NCBI RefSeq assembly: GCF_016860525.1
Contig: NZ_BNEA01000010.1
Coordinates: forward strand, 62,001-126,000
DNA length: 64,000 nt
DNA from: Streptomyces rubradiris
Lineage (GTDB): Bacteria; Actinomycetota; Actinomycetes; Streptomycetales; Streptomycetaceae
Direction: 5' to 3'
Of this stretch, positions 25,093 through 33,412 are shown one piece after another. Position 1 is the first letter of the stretch. Each line of letters begins with the position of its first letter. Below the pieces are notes generated by a model that saw only the letters and a program-made list of their open reading frames with translations, did no database searches and was not told the DNA's origin. The translations under genes were made by a program, and so were the position numbers.

Positions 25093-25797
25093 TCAGACCG
25101 GAGCCGGGACGGGGAACAGGGCGTCGGCGACGGTCTGGACCCGGCTCTTCGTCGTGTCGTACGCGAGGTGGCTGAGGGCCAGGCCGTACTCCCGGACCTG
25201 GCCGGCCGCCGAGGCGGAGGTGACGCGGGTCTCGCCGTCGCTGATCTCCAGCTCTTCCAGCACCTGGGCGCGGGTGATCAGGACGTGCTCGCCGTCGACC
25301 TGATCCGCCTGGCCGAGACGGACCGTGAGTTCGTCGTCGGCGCGGTGCAGGTACAGGACGGGCGTCCCGGCCGCGTCGATCAGGCGTCCGATGTCGTCGG
25401 GGTCGACGGTGGGCAGGTCCGGCAGGGGGCCGGGCACGCCGGTGACGTCGGTCACGGTGAAGCGCTCCACGTGGTCGTCGCGGTCCACGCCCATGGTGCC
25501 GGCGGTTTCGCGGACCATCTCCTCGTACCGGGTCTCGGCCTCCTCGCGCGAGGAGGCCTCCTCCACCTCGCGGGTGGTGGGGTCGCTGTAGTCGACCGCC
25601 CACACCGTCTCGCCGGACCCCGGCGCCCGGTAGGTGTACAGACGGACGTAGAAGCCGGTCTCGCCGTCCTCGCCGACCTGGGTGGTCTCCCGCTCCGCGG
25701 CCCCCCGGCCGGCCAGGGCGTCGATCAACTTCTCGACCTGCTCGGCGTAGTCCACGTCCACGTCCACGCTGGTTACGGTGGAGATCACGTTGCGCAT
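25093..25797 (-). CDS. Acidic hypothetical protein upstream of cse1-like gene
   Basis: The start MRNVISTVTSVDVDVDYAEQ lies behind GAGGAGG; 234 residues, strongly acidic. Beta-rich segments (GFYVRLYTYRAPGSGETVWAV) alternate with Glu-rich helices (EEASSREEAETRYEEM). No Cas motif is seen. It precedes the cse1-like gene on the same strand by 72 nt, making it the best candidate partner. An AT-rich palindromic element lies just upstream. Confidence 0.65.
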   Translation of the reverse strand: MRNVISTVTSVDVDVDYAEQVEKLIDALAGRGAAERETTQVGEDGETGFYVRLYTYRAPGSGETVWAVDYSDPTTREVEEASSREEAETRYEEMVRETAGTMGVDRDDHVERFTVTDVTGVPGPLPDLPTVDPDDIGRLIDAAGTPVLYLHRADDELTVRLGQADQVDGEHVLITRAQVLEELEISDGETRVTSASAAGQVREYGLALSHLAYDTTKSRVQTVADALFPVPAPV

Positions 25798-25877
25798 CAG
25801 GGCCTCCTCGGGTCCAAGTCCCGCTGCGGCGCGGCGGGTTGCTGGCGCCGGGCGAGCGTCCGGCACACCCGCACACT

Positions 25878-25931
25878 AAAACTTTAAAAAAGCGTGTGCA
25901 ACTCATTCTTAGAAGAAAACTTTAAAGTTTT
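25878..25931. promoter_or_regulatory. AT-rich island with repeated AAAACTTTAAA
   Basis: AAAACTTTAAA occurs at 25878-25888 and 25916-25926; the second copy extends to the palindrome AAAACTTTAAAGTTTT (25916-25931). This is the most AT-rich stretch of its neighbourhood. It lies 80-135 nt upstream of the leftward acidic-protein/cse1-like unit and likely holds its promoter and an operator. The rest of 25932-26127 shows no gene. Confidence 0.5.
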
Positions 25932-26127
25932 TGGCTTGCCTCACCCTGTTCGTCGCCCCGGACATCGCGGTGCTGTCGGCAGACGTGAACATCGCGATAG
26001 GGGCGCCTTGACGCGCAGTGCACCGCGCCGGGCGCCTCGCGCCCGGCGCGCGCAGTCGGCCGAGCCTGCCGCACCGTTCCGGTGCTTTCGTCCTCGGGCT
26101 TTGCCGCATACACGAGTCCGTCGGCGG

Positions 26128-26568
26128 CTATGCCGCGGGGTGGTAGCGGCGGGCGTGGGCTCCGTGCTCGTTGGCCATGGCGTCGAAGCAGTCGACGCTA
26201 CAGGCCCGTCCCAGGCTCGCGGCCATCCATCCGCCCACCGCCGAGGTTCCACCGCAGTGGTCGCAGTGCTTCACCGACGGATCGGCCGGGCAGGGGGCGG
26301 GCTCGAAGCGGGGACGCCGCGGCGGGGTGTACGGCATGGGCGCCCACTTGTGGCGCTGGTACTCGTCCCGGGCGTCGGACAGGCGGTAGTACCGGCCGCC
26401 CCGGTCGTCCGGCTCGTACCCGTCGTCCTCGTACGCCCCTGTGGGGCGCCCGCCTCCGTACGTCTCAACGTCCCAGGCGGTGACCGCTGCTGTAGGCGCC
26501 TTTGACGAGCCTGCCGGGCGCCAGGGCGGGCCGCTCCGGTGAGAGCGGCGACGGTCCACGGACGCCAC
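26128..26568 (-). CDS. Hypothetical protein with C-terminal Cys motif, 146 aa
   Basis: A Gly/Tyr/Asp-rich middle (TYGGGRPTGAYEDDGYEPDD) is followed by YRLSDARDEYQRHKW and a CDHCGG…CSVDC pair that could bind zinc. The start (a GTG) is uncertain. It is divergent from the epimerase gene. Confidence 0.55.
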   Translation of the reverse strand: MASVDRRRSHRSGPPWRPAGSSKAPTAAVTAWDVETYGGGRPTGAYEDDGYEPDDRGGRYYRLSDARDEYQRHKWAPMPYTPPRRPRFEPAPCPADPSVKHCDHCGGTSAVGGWMAASLGRACSVDCFDAMANEHGAHARRYHPAA

Positions 26569-26688
26569 CGCTACCTTCGTGGACCGGGCCCGGCGAGGCA
26601 GCCCGCGAGGCCGCCCTCGCCCCCTGGTTTCTCCGCTAGCCTTGCTGCCGGTCGTCTACTGGGGCTGTAACGAGGCCGGGAGAAAAGC

Positions 26689-27684
26689 GTGTTGAAGGTC
26701 CTTATTGCCGGGGGAGCCGGTTACATCGGCAGCACGGTCGCCTCGGCCTGCCTGGACGCGGGTATCACCCCTGTGATCCTCGACAGCCTGGTCCGGGGGC
26801 GTCGCGAGTTCACCGAAGGGCGCACCTTCTACGAGGGCGACATCGCGGACGGCGCGCTGGTCGACCGGATTTTCTCGGAGCACCCGGACATCGTCGCGGT
26901 GGTGCACTGCGCGGCGCTGATCGTGGTGCCGGAGTCTGTCGCGGACCCGATCGGCTACTACGAGGCGAACGTGGCCAAGAGCCTGGCGTTCGTCCGCCAC
27001 CTGCACCGCAACGGCTGTGATCGCATCATCTTCAGCAGCTCGGCCTCCATCTACCAGGCCGAGGACGGTTCGCCCGTCAACGAGGACTCGCCGCTGGCGC
27101 CGCAGAGCCCCTACGCGCGGACCAAGGCCGTGTGCGAGGAGATGTTCGCCGACATTGCCGTAGCGGGGCCGCGCGTGCTGTCGCTGCGGTACTTCAACCC
27201 GGTCGGGGCCGACCCCAAGCTGCGTACCGGACTGCAGCTCAAGCGGCCCAGCCACGCCCTGGGTGTGCTCATCCAGGCGCACCAGGAGGGCCGTCCGTTC
27301 CCGATCACGGGGACGGACTACCCGACGCGCGACGGCAGCGGGATCCGGGACTACGTGCATGTCTGGGACCTCGCCGCGGCCCACATCGCGGCGATCGAGC
27401 GCTTCGACTCCATCCTCACGGGGCCGAGGCGCTCGATCGCGATCAACTTGGGCACTGGCTTCGGCACCACGGTCCGGGAGCTGTGCGCCGCGTTCAACAA
27501 GGTCGTCAGCACGCCCCTGGCCACCGTCGATGCCGACCCGCGGCCCGGTGATGTGGCTGGCGGCTACACCAAGAGCGACCGGGCGGCGGAGCTGCTGGGG
27601 TGGACGCCGAAGCTGTCCCTGGAGGACGGCATCCGCTCCGCGCTGGAGTGGATCCCGGTGCGTGACGCCCTGCTGAAGGACTGA
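26689..27684 (+). CDS. galE: UDP-glucose 4-epimerase family protein
   Basis: This 331-residue extended SDR starts at GTG 26689. The NAD-binding motif GGAGYIGS is at 8-15. The catalytic Ser region (FSSSASIYQ) and YARTK (Tyr-x3-Lys) follow, and the C-terminal substrate region contains RDGSGIRDYVHVWDLAAAH, typical of GalE. Length is normal. It would interconvert UDP-glucose and UDP-galactose or a related nucleotide sugar. It converges with the leftward cargo operon, which encodes a sugar-1-phosphate nucleotidyltransferase. A weak promoter (TTGCTG … TGTAAC) may lie 40-70 nt upstream. Confidence 0.8.
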   Translation: MLKVLIAGGAGYIGSTVASACLDAGITPVILDSLVRGRREFTEGRTFYEGDIADGALVDRIFSEHPDIVAVVHCAALIVVPESVADPIGYYEANVAKSLAFVRHLHRNGCDRIIFSSSASIYQAEDGSPVNEDSPLAPQSPYARTKAVCEEMFADIAVAGPRVLSLRYFNPVGADPKLRTGLQLKRPSHALGVLIQAHQEGRPFPITGTDYPTRDGSGIRDYVHVWDLAAAHIAAIERFDSILTGPRRSIAINLGTGFGTTVRELCAAFNKVVSTPLATVDADPRPGDVAGGYTKSDRAAELLGWTPKLSLEDGIRSALEWIPVRDALLKD

Positions 27685-27702
27685 TCCGCCCTTCGCCCGC
27701 CG

Positions 27703-28542
27703 TCACCCCTCCCGGGCGCGAGCGTCCGGGAGGAAAGCGGCTTCGAGGGCGAGCAGGTGCCGGATGGCGGGAGCGAGCCAGGCGGTGTCCCACCGGTGGT
27801 CTGAGGGGGCGTCCCGGTAGGCGGCGTGGGGGATGCCGAGTTCTTCGAGGAGCCGGCGGCCGGCCAGCCAGTCGGCTTCCAGGGTGCCGATGCCGCCGAG
27901 CGCGATGCGGCGGGCTCCGTGGAGGGCTTGGGCGTGGCGGCGCAGGTTCTGCCGTACGTCGTACTCGTCGAGCCGGGCGGTACTGCCGGCGACGTCCACG
28001 AGCTGGGGGTGGGGCGGCCGGTCGCTGAGCAGTGAGGCGTCCCAGACGCTGGCGACGGCGAAGAGGCCGGGGTGCCGGGTCAGCAGGTTGAGGGCGGCGA
28101 AGCCGCCCTTGCTGAACCCCAGCAGGTGCACCGGAGGCCGGTCCTGGCCCTTGAGCAGGGCCAGGAGCGTCGGTACGACCATGCGCACGAGGTGGTCCTC
28201 CTGCCGGCAGTCGGCCCGGGTGGCGTGGTTGACCAGCCAGGGCGACTGGCTGAACGTCGGTGCGGCGAAGACGGTCCCCTCGCGCAGGTGGGCCGGGAGC
28301 CGTCCGATCTCGGCGAGGCTGTGGCCGTACTTGCGCCCGTTGCCCTTCTCGACGGGCAGGGCGAGCACGATCCTGCGCACCCGCTGCTCGGGCCAGAGCA
28401 CGGTGATCTGTGTGCCGGGCCGTTGGAACGGGCTCTCCAGGAGGACCAGCCGGGTGTGCGCGGGCAGGGCGTCGGCGTCGTGGACGGGTGCCTGGTGGTG
28501 CGGGAGGGCGGGGCGTTCATCGGCGGAGGGCGGCGACGGCAT
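27703..28542 (-). CDS. Alpha/beta-hydrolase (putative esterase)
   Basis: The nucleophile elbow GFSKGG (G-x-S-x-G) follows VHLLGFSKGGFAALNLL near residue 141, and SDHRWDT near the C-terminus supplies the likely catalytic His. The 279-residue length and the fold order match the putative-esterase family. The substrate is unknown. It is the last gene of the leftward cargo operon and overlaps the nucleotidyltransferase gene by 26 nt. Confidence 0.7.
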   Translation of the reverse strand: MPSPPSADERPALPHHQAPVHDADALPAHTRLVLLESPFQRPGTQITVLWPEQRVRRIVLALPVEKGNGRKYGHSLAEIGRLPAHLREGTVFAAPTFSQSPWLVNHATRADCRQEDHLVRMVVPTLLALLKGQDRPPVHLLGFSKGGFAALNLLTRHPGLFAVASVWDASLLSDRPPHPQLVDVAGSTARLDEYDVRQNLRRHAQALHGARRIALGGIGTLEADWLAGRRLLEELGIPHAAYRDAPSDHRWDTAWLAPAIRHLLALEAAFLPDARAREG

Positions 28543-29281
28543 CGTGGTAGGTCTCCCAGTTGTCGCAGTTGAACCGGAGGTCGTCCGGCCTCAGCGGCAG
28601 CGCCGTGAGGTGGTTGCCGGCGGCGATCCAGCGCCGGACGGCGTCGATGAGGTAGAGCTCGCCGGTAGGGCGGGGCGGGCACGTGCGCAGGGCGTCGAAG
28701 ACGAACGGCCCGAGCAGCCAGCGGGCGGCGCAGGCGTGCACCCACCGGGCATGGGTGTGGTCCAGCAGGTTCCTGCCGAAGGTGACCGCGGCCGGCCCGG
28801 TCCCGGGCGCGTCGGCCGCGCCCAGGAGCGTCTCGTGCGCGGGGATGCTGTCCGCGGGGAAGACGCGGGTCAGGACGGAGCAGACCGTGCCGGCGAGGAG
28901 CCGCTGGAGCGGGGTGTCGCTGCCGGCGGCGCCGCGGATCAGGTTGTCCCCGAACGCGAGGACGAACGGCCGGCCTCGGGTCCATGTCTCGGCGGCGAGG
29001 ACGGGCGCGCCGGGGCCGGCGCCGTCGTCCTGGACGCGGTAGGAGAAGTCCATCCCGTACGCGGCGCCGCTGCCGAAGTAGGCCGGGATCTGCGGCTTGC
29101 CCGAGGAGATCACGAACAGGACGTCGGTGATCCCGGCCGCGCGCAGTTCGTGGACGAGGTGCTCCAGGATCGGCATCCGTCCGGCGGGCAGCATCTCCTT
29201 GGGAAGGACGCGGGTGATCGGGGCCATCTTGGTCCCGGCTCCGCCGGCGGCCACGACGGCCCTGGTGATGCTGTGCGGCAT
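28517..29281 (-). CDS. Sugar-1-phosphate nucleotidyltransferase (GalU/RmlA-like)
   Basis: The product has 254 residues. The signature AGGAGTKMAPITRVLPKEML is the G-x-G-T-x-M…P-K family motif, with the Lys of PKEML contacting phosphate. ILEHLVHELRAAGITDVLFV, a metal-binding FGDN (LAFGDNLIRG) and a C-terminal ELYLIDAV element fit the fold. GalU-type uridylyltransferases are usually somewhat longer. It would make an NDP-sugar from a sugar phosphate, compatible with the neighbouring GalE-, SIS- and RmlD-like genes. Confidence 0.8.
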   Translation of the reverse strand: MPHSITRAVVAAGGAGTKMAPITRVLPKEMLPAGRMPILEHLVHELRAAGITDVLFVISSGKPQIPAYFGSGAAYGMDFSYRVQDDGAGPGAPVLAAETWTRGRPFVLAFGDNLIRGAAGSDTPLQRLLAGTVCSVLTRVFPADSIPAHETLLGAADAPGTGPAAVTFGRNLLDHTHARWVHACAARWLLGPFVFDALRTCPPRPTGELYLIDAVRRWIAAGNHLTALPLRPDDLRFNCDNWETYHDAVAALRR

Positions 29282-29295
29282 AAGGTGCCCTCCGG

Positions 29296-30360
29296 TCAGG
29301 TGCCCGCCGGGGCGGGCGTTTTGGCCAGCCAGTCGATCCAGGTTCCGTAGATGTCGCAGTGGGCCACGACCTCGGAACGGCTCACGCCGCTGTCGTGGCT
29401 GGCCATGATCATGCGGGGGGTGGCGTTGCTGAAGTGGCCGATGGAGATCTCGTGCAGCGGGCGGCGCCGGCTCAGCTCGGCGAGCGTGTCGACGAGGCGT
29501 TCCCGGCCGCCCGGCGAGCCGAAGATCTGGTAGATCGACCAGGAGAAGACGAGGACCAGGTGCTGGTCGTCGGGGGTCTGGGCGACGATGTCGGCGAGGT
29601 GGTCCTGGGCGGTGCCGGCCAGGATCGTCGGCGGGGTGCGGGCGGCCACCGCCAGGGCGCAGTTCAGGGTGTGCATCCGCTGGGTCTGTTCGGGCCAGGT
29701 GAGGCTGACCAGCCACTCGGTGGCCTCCGGGTCGGTGACGTCCACCGGGCTCGGTTCGATCCCGACCGGGCGTACGAACCGGGTGACGTCCAGGGTCAGG
29801 GGCGGCGCCGCACCCTTGACCGCGCAGTGCAGGACGGTGTCCGGGTCGCTGTCGGGCAGGGTGAGCCGGTGCCCGTCGTAGTCGTAGGTGTAGCGGTCCC
29901 AGAGCAGGGCCAGCCCGGCGCTGGCGCCCACGTCCACGATCCTGATCGGCCGGCCGTCGCTGAGCTGCTGCTGGAGCGCGGCGAAGGCGGGCAGCAGGAC
30001 GGTACAGCGGTTGACCTCGTTGGTCTGGACGGACCGGGTGGAGATGATCTGCCGGATCCGTCCGGCGTGGTGGCGGCAGAAGTCCGTCAGCAGGCCGGCC
30101 CCGTGATCGTCGGCCAGGTCCTCGTGGCCGGTGAAGTAGGCGGCGAGCGGGTGCTTCACGCCGCGGCGCAGGACGTGGTGGACGGCCGCGAGGAGCATGT
30201 TCGGGGCGGGTTGTCCCGGCCGGGTATGGGCGGCGAGGTCGAGCAGCTCGGGGGTACGGGCGACGGCCCGGGCCAGGGTGGCGTACAGCGGGGACAGGCT
30301 CGCGGCCTGCTGGTCGGCGAACCGCCGGAAGGTCTCGGCGAGCTGGGTGTGGTCGGTCAC
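29296..30360 (-). CDS. DUF2332 family protein
   Basis: The N-terminus AETFRRFADQQAASLSPLYATLARAVA… and PNMLLAAVHHVLRRGVKHPLAAYF are the family hallmarks. The central RIVDVGASAGLALLWDRY looks like a Rossmann-type SAM-binding motif, suggesting a methyltransferase-like fold, although the activity of this family is not established. It starts at a GTG behind GGAG and has 354 residues. Eleven nt separate it from the RraA-like gene. Confidence 0.8.
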   Translation of the reverse strand: MTDHTQLAETFRRFADQQAASLSPLYATLARAVARTPELLDLAAHTRPGQPAPNMLLAAVHHVLRRGVKHPLAAYFTGHEDLADDHGAGLLTDFCRHHAGRIRQIISTRSVQTNEVNRCTVLLPAFAALQQQLSDGRPIRIVDVGASAGLALLWDRYTYDYDGHRLTLPDSDPDTVLHCAVKGAAPPLTLDVTRFVRPVGIEPSPVDVTDPEATEWLVSLTWPEQTQRMHTLNCALAVAARTPPTILAGTAQDHLADIVAQTPDDQHLVLVFSWSIYQIFGSPGGRERLVDTLAELSRRRPLHEISIGHFSNATPRMIMASHDSGVSRSEVVAHCDIYGTWIDWLAKTPAPAGT

Positions 30361-30371
30361 GGGGGATCTCC

Positions 30372-31037
30372 TCAGATGATGGTGTAGCCGCAGTCGGTGA
30401 GCTGCTGCACGGCGCCCAGGCTCTGGCCCCGGCGGGCCCACCACTTCTCCTCCTCGGCGGCCTGGGACGCCTGCGCCGTGGCGATGACGGCCGCGACTTG
30501 GCCGCTGGGGACGATCACCGTGCCGTCCTCGTCGCCGACCACCACGTCCCCCGGGGTGATGCGGACGCCGTCGATGTCCACGGGGACGTTGACCGCGCCG
30601 TCCTGGCGGCCTGCGGGGTAGTCGTAGTTGAGCGGGGTGGTGCCGCGGGCGACGGTGGGGAAGGCGATGCGGCGTAGCTCGGCGACGTCGCGGACCATGC
30701 CGTCGACCAGGACCCCGGCGATGCCCCGGGTCTGCATGTGCGCGGCGGTCACGCTCCCGAAGCACGAGCGTTCCTTGCTGCCGCCGGCCGCGACCACGAC
30801 GACGTCGCCGGGCAGGGCGAGGTCGATCGCCGCGCGGCGCACGGTCACGTCCGGGCCCAGCGCGGTGACGGCGCTGCCGCACAGGACCAGGCCGGGGGTC
30901 TGAAGGCGCAGGCAGTGGGAGAGGGCGCCGGTTTTGCCGAGGGCGTCCACGATCTGGGCGACCGGGATCCGCGACAGGGCGGCGATCTCGCTGCGGGCGG
31001 GGCGGACGATGTCGGTGTGGATCTCGCGTGCGGACAT
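30372..31037 (-). CDS. RraA-like / class II pyruvate aldolase family protein
   Basis: The product has 221 residues. GDVVVVAAGGSKERSCFG, RGIAGVLVDGMVRD and PGDVVVGDEDGTVIVP match the RraA / 4-hydroxy-4-methyl-2-oxoglutarate aldolase family; the Asp of VRD is the usual metal/substrate residue. In a sugar-nucleotide operon an aldolase acting on a keto-acid sugar or a non-enzymatic role are both possible. Confidence 0.8.
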   Translation of the reverse strand: MSAREIHTDIVRPARSEIAALSRIPVAQIVDALGKTGALSHCLRLQTPGLVLCGSAVTALGPDVTVRRAAIDLALPGDVVVVAAGGSKERSCFGSVTAAHMQTRGIAGVLVDGMVRDVAELRRIAFPTVARGTTPLNYDYPAGRQDGAVNVPVDIDGVRITPGDVVVGDEDGTVIVPSGQVAAVIATAQASQAAEEEKWWARRGQSLGAVQQLTDCGYTII

Positions 31038-31053
31038 GATCAATGCCTTTCGT

Positions 31054-32274
31054 TCAGCGGGTGTGGGTGGCAGAGAGTTCACGCAGCGGTGCCAGGTCGC
31101 GGGCCATGAGGTCGTCGGCCGACAGCACGCCGGCCGGGCCGGACCGGTCCGCGGCCAGGGTGGCGCGGGTGGTCCGGCACAGCAGGTGGGCGACGGACTG
31201 CACCAGGGCCGCGAGCGCGAAGTCGTCGACGCGCGGCAGCCGCAAGCCACGCGCCCCGGCTGCGGAGCGGCTGGGACCGTCCCGGTGCAGAAGGAAGAGC
31301 CGGGTGCCCGCCACGGTGGCGGCGCTGACGGCCTCGCGGGCCGTCGGGCCGGCCGAGTCGTAGGCCAGGAGGAAGACCACGTCGCCGGGGGTGGCGCTGC
31401 TGAGCTGGTGGCGGACGCCGTGGGCGGGGTCGGGATGGTCGTTGTAGATCGCGCTCATGTCGGCCAGTGACGGATCGCAGACGACGAGCGGGGGCTGTAC
31501 CCCGTCGACGCCGAGCGGTGCGTCCCAGGCCAGGTTGTGCGCGAAGTGCTCGCCGACGAGGGCGAGAGGCCCGCCGTCCGGGCACAGCACGTAGATCCGG
31601 CGCCGGCCGGTGATCGCGTCCGCGACGGCTTCGGTCGCCTCCCCCAGGAACGCCCCCAGCAGTTCGGTGTCCACCCCGGCCAGGGCGCGCAGGTGCCGCT
31701 CCGCTCGGGCCGACAGCGGCTTCGTGCCGGGGCCGAGCGCGGTGGCGGCGGCCAGGGTCAGCACGGTCAGCATGGCGTCCTCGCTGATCTGCTGGTCCGT
31801 GGTCCCGGTCGCCCAGACCACGCCGCCGTCCGGCTCCAGCTGGCTGCCGTCGCCGCCCACCAGCGCCAGCACCGGCACACGGTGTTCGGCGCAGAGCCGG
31901 GCGACCTCAAGGATGTTCGCCGACCGGCCGCTGACGCTGGCGACAACGACCAGGCCCACCCGGCCGATGCCGCCGACGAGCGACCGCGCGAAGGCCGTGC
32001 GGTACCCCTCCCGCTGCGCGCTGTAGGCCAGGGTCGCCGGGCTCATCATCGCGTCGTTCACCGGCACCTCGGCCTGCGCGTGGAGCTGGAGGAGTACCGA
32101 GCGGACGATCGCCGAGGAGCCGCCGTTGCCGAAGGCGCGGATCTCGCCGCCACCGGCGGTGGCCTTGACCAGTAGGTCGACGGCCTCGGCATGACGGGGG
32201 AGCATGCGGCGGACGGCGGCGCCCACCTCGATCAGGTAGGCGTGGGCGAAGTCCTCGTACGGGGGCGTGGTCAC
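31054..32274 (-). CDS. Two-domain SIS protein (GmhA-like sugar isomerase)
   Basis: The N-terminal half has GmhA-like features: FGNGGSSAIVRSVLLQLH and VVASVSGRSANILEVARL (sugar-phosphate binding). A second SIS-like half follows (GEHFAHNLAWDAPL…GDVVFLLAYDSAG…). At 406 residues it is twice the size of GmhA (~190). The GTG start overlaps the reductase stop by 4 nt. It may isomerise a sedoheptulose-type sugar phosphate or sense a sugar phosphate. Confidence 0.8.
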   Translation of the reverse strand: MTTPPYEDFAHAYLIEVGAAVRRMLPRHAEAVDLLVKATAGGGEIRAFGNGGSSAIVRSVLLQLHAQAEVPVNDAMMSPATLAYSAQREGYRTAFARSLVGGIGRVGLVVVASVSGRSANILEVARLCAEHRVPVLALVGGDGSQLEPDGGVVWATGTTDQQISEDAMLTVLTLAAATALGPGTKPLSARAERHLRALAGVDTELLGAFLGEATEAVADAITGRRRIYVLCPDGGPLALVGEHFAHNLAWDAPLGVDGVQPPLVVCDPSLADMSAIYNDHPDPAHGVRHQLSSATPGDVVFLLAYDSAGPTAREAVSAATVAGTRLFLLHRDGPSRSAAGARGLRLPRVDDFALAALVQSVAHLLCRTTRATLAADRSGPAGVLSADDLMARDLAPLRELSATHTR

Positions 32275-33191
32275 GATGGGTCCTTCCTTCGCCCCGTGGC
32301 GGGCCCGGTGGGCATCAGCCAGGGCTCGACCGCGGGCGGGAACTCGATGTCGAACAGGCGCCGGCGGACCGGGCCCAGGGCCGCGGGCAGGTTCTGGCAG
32401 TCCAGGCGGCAGTCGACCGGCCGGTCCCCGGCCGCCGCGTCCGCGTCCCCGGCGCGGACGTGATCGGCGGGCAGGCGGAACCTGCGCGCGATCAGCAGCG
32501 CCATCCCGTACTTGGTCAGGCCCTGCTCCGCACTCCAGTGGACGACCGAGCCCAGGTACTGCCCCTGCAGGAGCGCCCCGGCGAGCCGGCGGCACACCTC
32601 GGCCGCCTCGTCCGCGTGCGTGGGGTAGCGGACACACACGTCGTCCAGCTCGACCGGGGCACCGGAGGCGACCTGGCGGGCGATCTCGGTCAGGTTCGTC
32701 TCGGCCGCGAACCGCACGGGCCCGTACAGCACGGGCAGCCGCAGGATCACCGCGTCCGGGCACGCGGCACGCACGGCGTGCTCGGCCAGCAGCTTCCACC
32801 GGCCGTAGGCGTTCAGCGGATTCGGGGCACTGCCGGGCCGGTAGGGCGGCGCCGTCCCGTCGAAGACGTAGTCGCTGGAGATGTGCACCAGCCGGGCCCC
32901 GCACCGGCGAGCGCCCTCGGCGATCAGCCGGGCCGCATCCACGTTGACCGCGCGGGCCCTGTCCGGGGCACCAGCCCACACCGCCGGGCGACGCTCGCCC
33001 ACGCAAGACACGACGACGTCCGGCCGCACCCGGCCCAGCAGGCCCGCAATGGCATCGGCCGACGTCGCATCGACCGCGACCAGGGCGCCGGCCCCCCGGC
33101 TGAAGGCGGTGCCCGTCACGGCCATGTCGCCGAAGGCCCGCATCACGGAGCGGCCCAGGAGCCCGGACGCACCGAAGATCACTGCTCGCAC
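32271..33191 (-). CDS. dTDP-4-dehydrorhamnose reductase-like SDR (RmlD family)
   Basis: The product has 306 residues. FGASGLLGR is the nucleotide-binding motif at 6-14. SSDYVFDGTAPPY and NAYGRWKLLAEHAV carry the Tyr-x3-Lys pair, as in RmlD. It is the first gene of the leftward cargo operon and overlaps the SIS gene. The likely reaction is NAD(P)H-dependent reduction of a keto-sugar nucleotide. The divergent palindromic region upstream probably controls it. Confidence 0.8.
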   Translation of the reverse strand: MRAVIFGASGLLGRSVMRAFGDMAVTGTAFSRGAGALVAVDATSADAIAGLLGRVRPDVVVSCVGERRPAVWAGAPDRARAVNVDAARLIAEGARRCGARLVHISSDYVFDGTAPPYRPGSAPNPLNAYGRWKLLAEHAVRAACPDAVILRLPVLYGPVRFAAETNLTEIARQVASGAPVELDDVCVRYPTHADEAAEVCRRLAGALLQGQYLGSVVHWSAEQGLTKYGMALLIARRFRLPADHVRAGDADAAAGDRPVDCRLDCQNLPAALGPVRRRLFDIEFPPAVEPWLMPTGPATGRRKDPS

Positions 33192-33264
33192 ACCTCACCT
33201 CCACGGTCTGGCGAGGTGAGACAGACAAGCGGAGGCAGACAGGTGATCGCGAGAGGTCGCCGCG

Positions 33265-33336
33265 GTGTACCCGGTGAACACACCAAGTCGGTGTACGGAC
33301 ACCGATTCTGGGGCCTGGTGTACGTACACCAGGCCC
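33265..33336. promoter_or_regulatory. Palindromic operator cluster (GGTGTAC…) between divergent units
   Basis: GGTGTACC…ACACC lies near 33265-33285, TCGGTGT-ACGG-ACACCGA near 33289-33306, and a 26-bp perfect palindrome of half-site GGGCCTGGTGTAC at 33311-33336. All share GGTGTAC. They lie 75-150 nt from both divergent starts (33191 and 33413), so they are likely binding sites for the adjacent regulator. Confidence 0.65.
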
Positions 33337-33412
33337 TGTTCGTCCCGTCTTCTGGCGGTCCCTTGAGCGGTGGTACCTTCCGGCCAGGACCCCCGCCGGA
33401 CTTGGAGTGCCC

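Noticed and set aside
23314..26600. A full type I-E CRISPR-Cas locus
   Set aside because: Apart from the Cse1-like gene there is no cas gene and no repeat-spacer array anywhere in the window.
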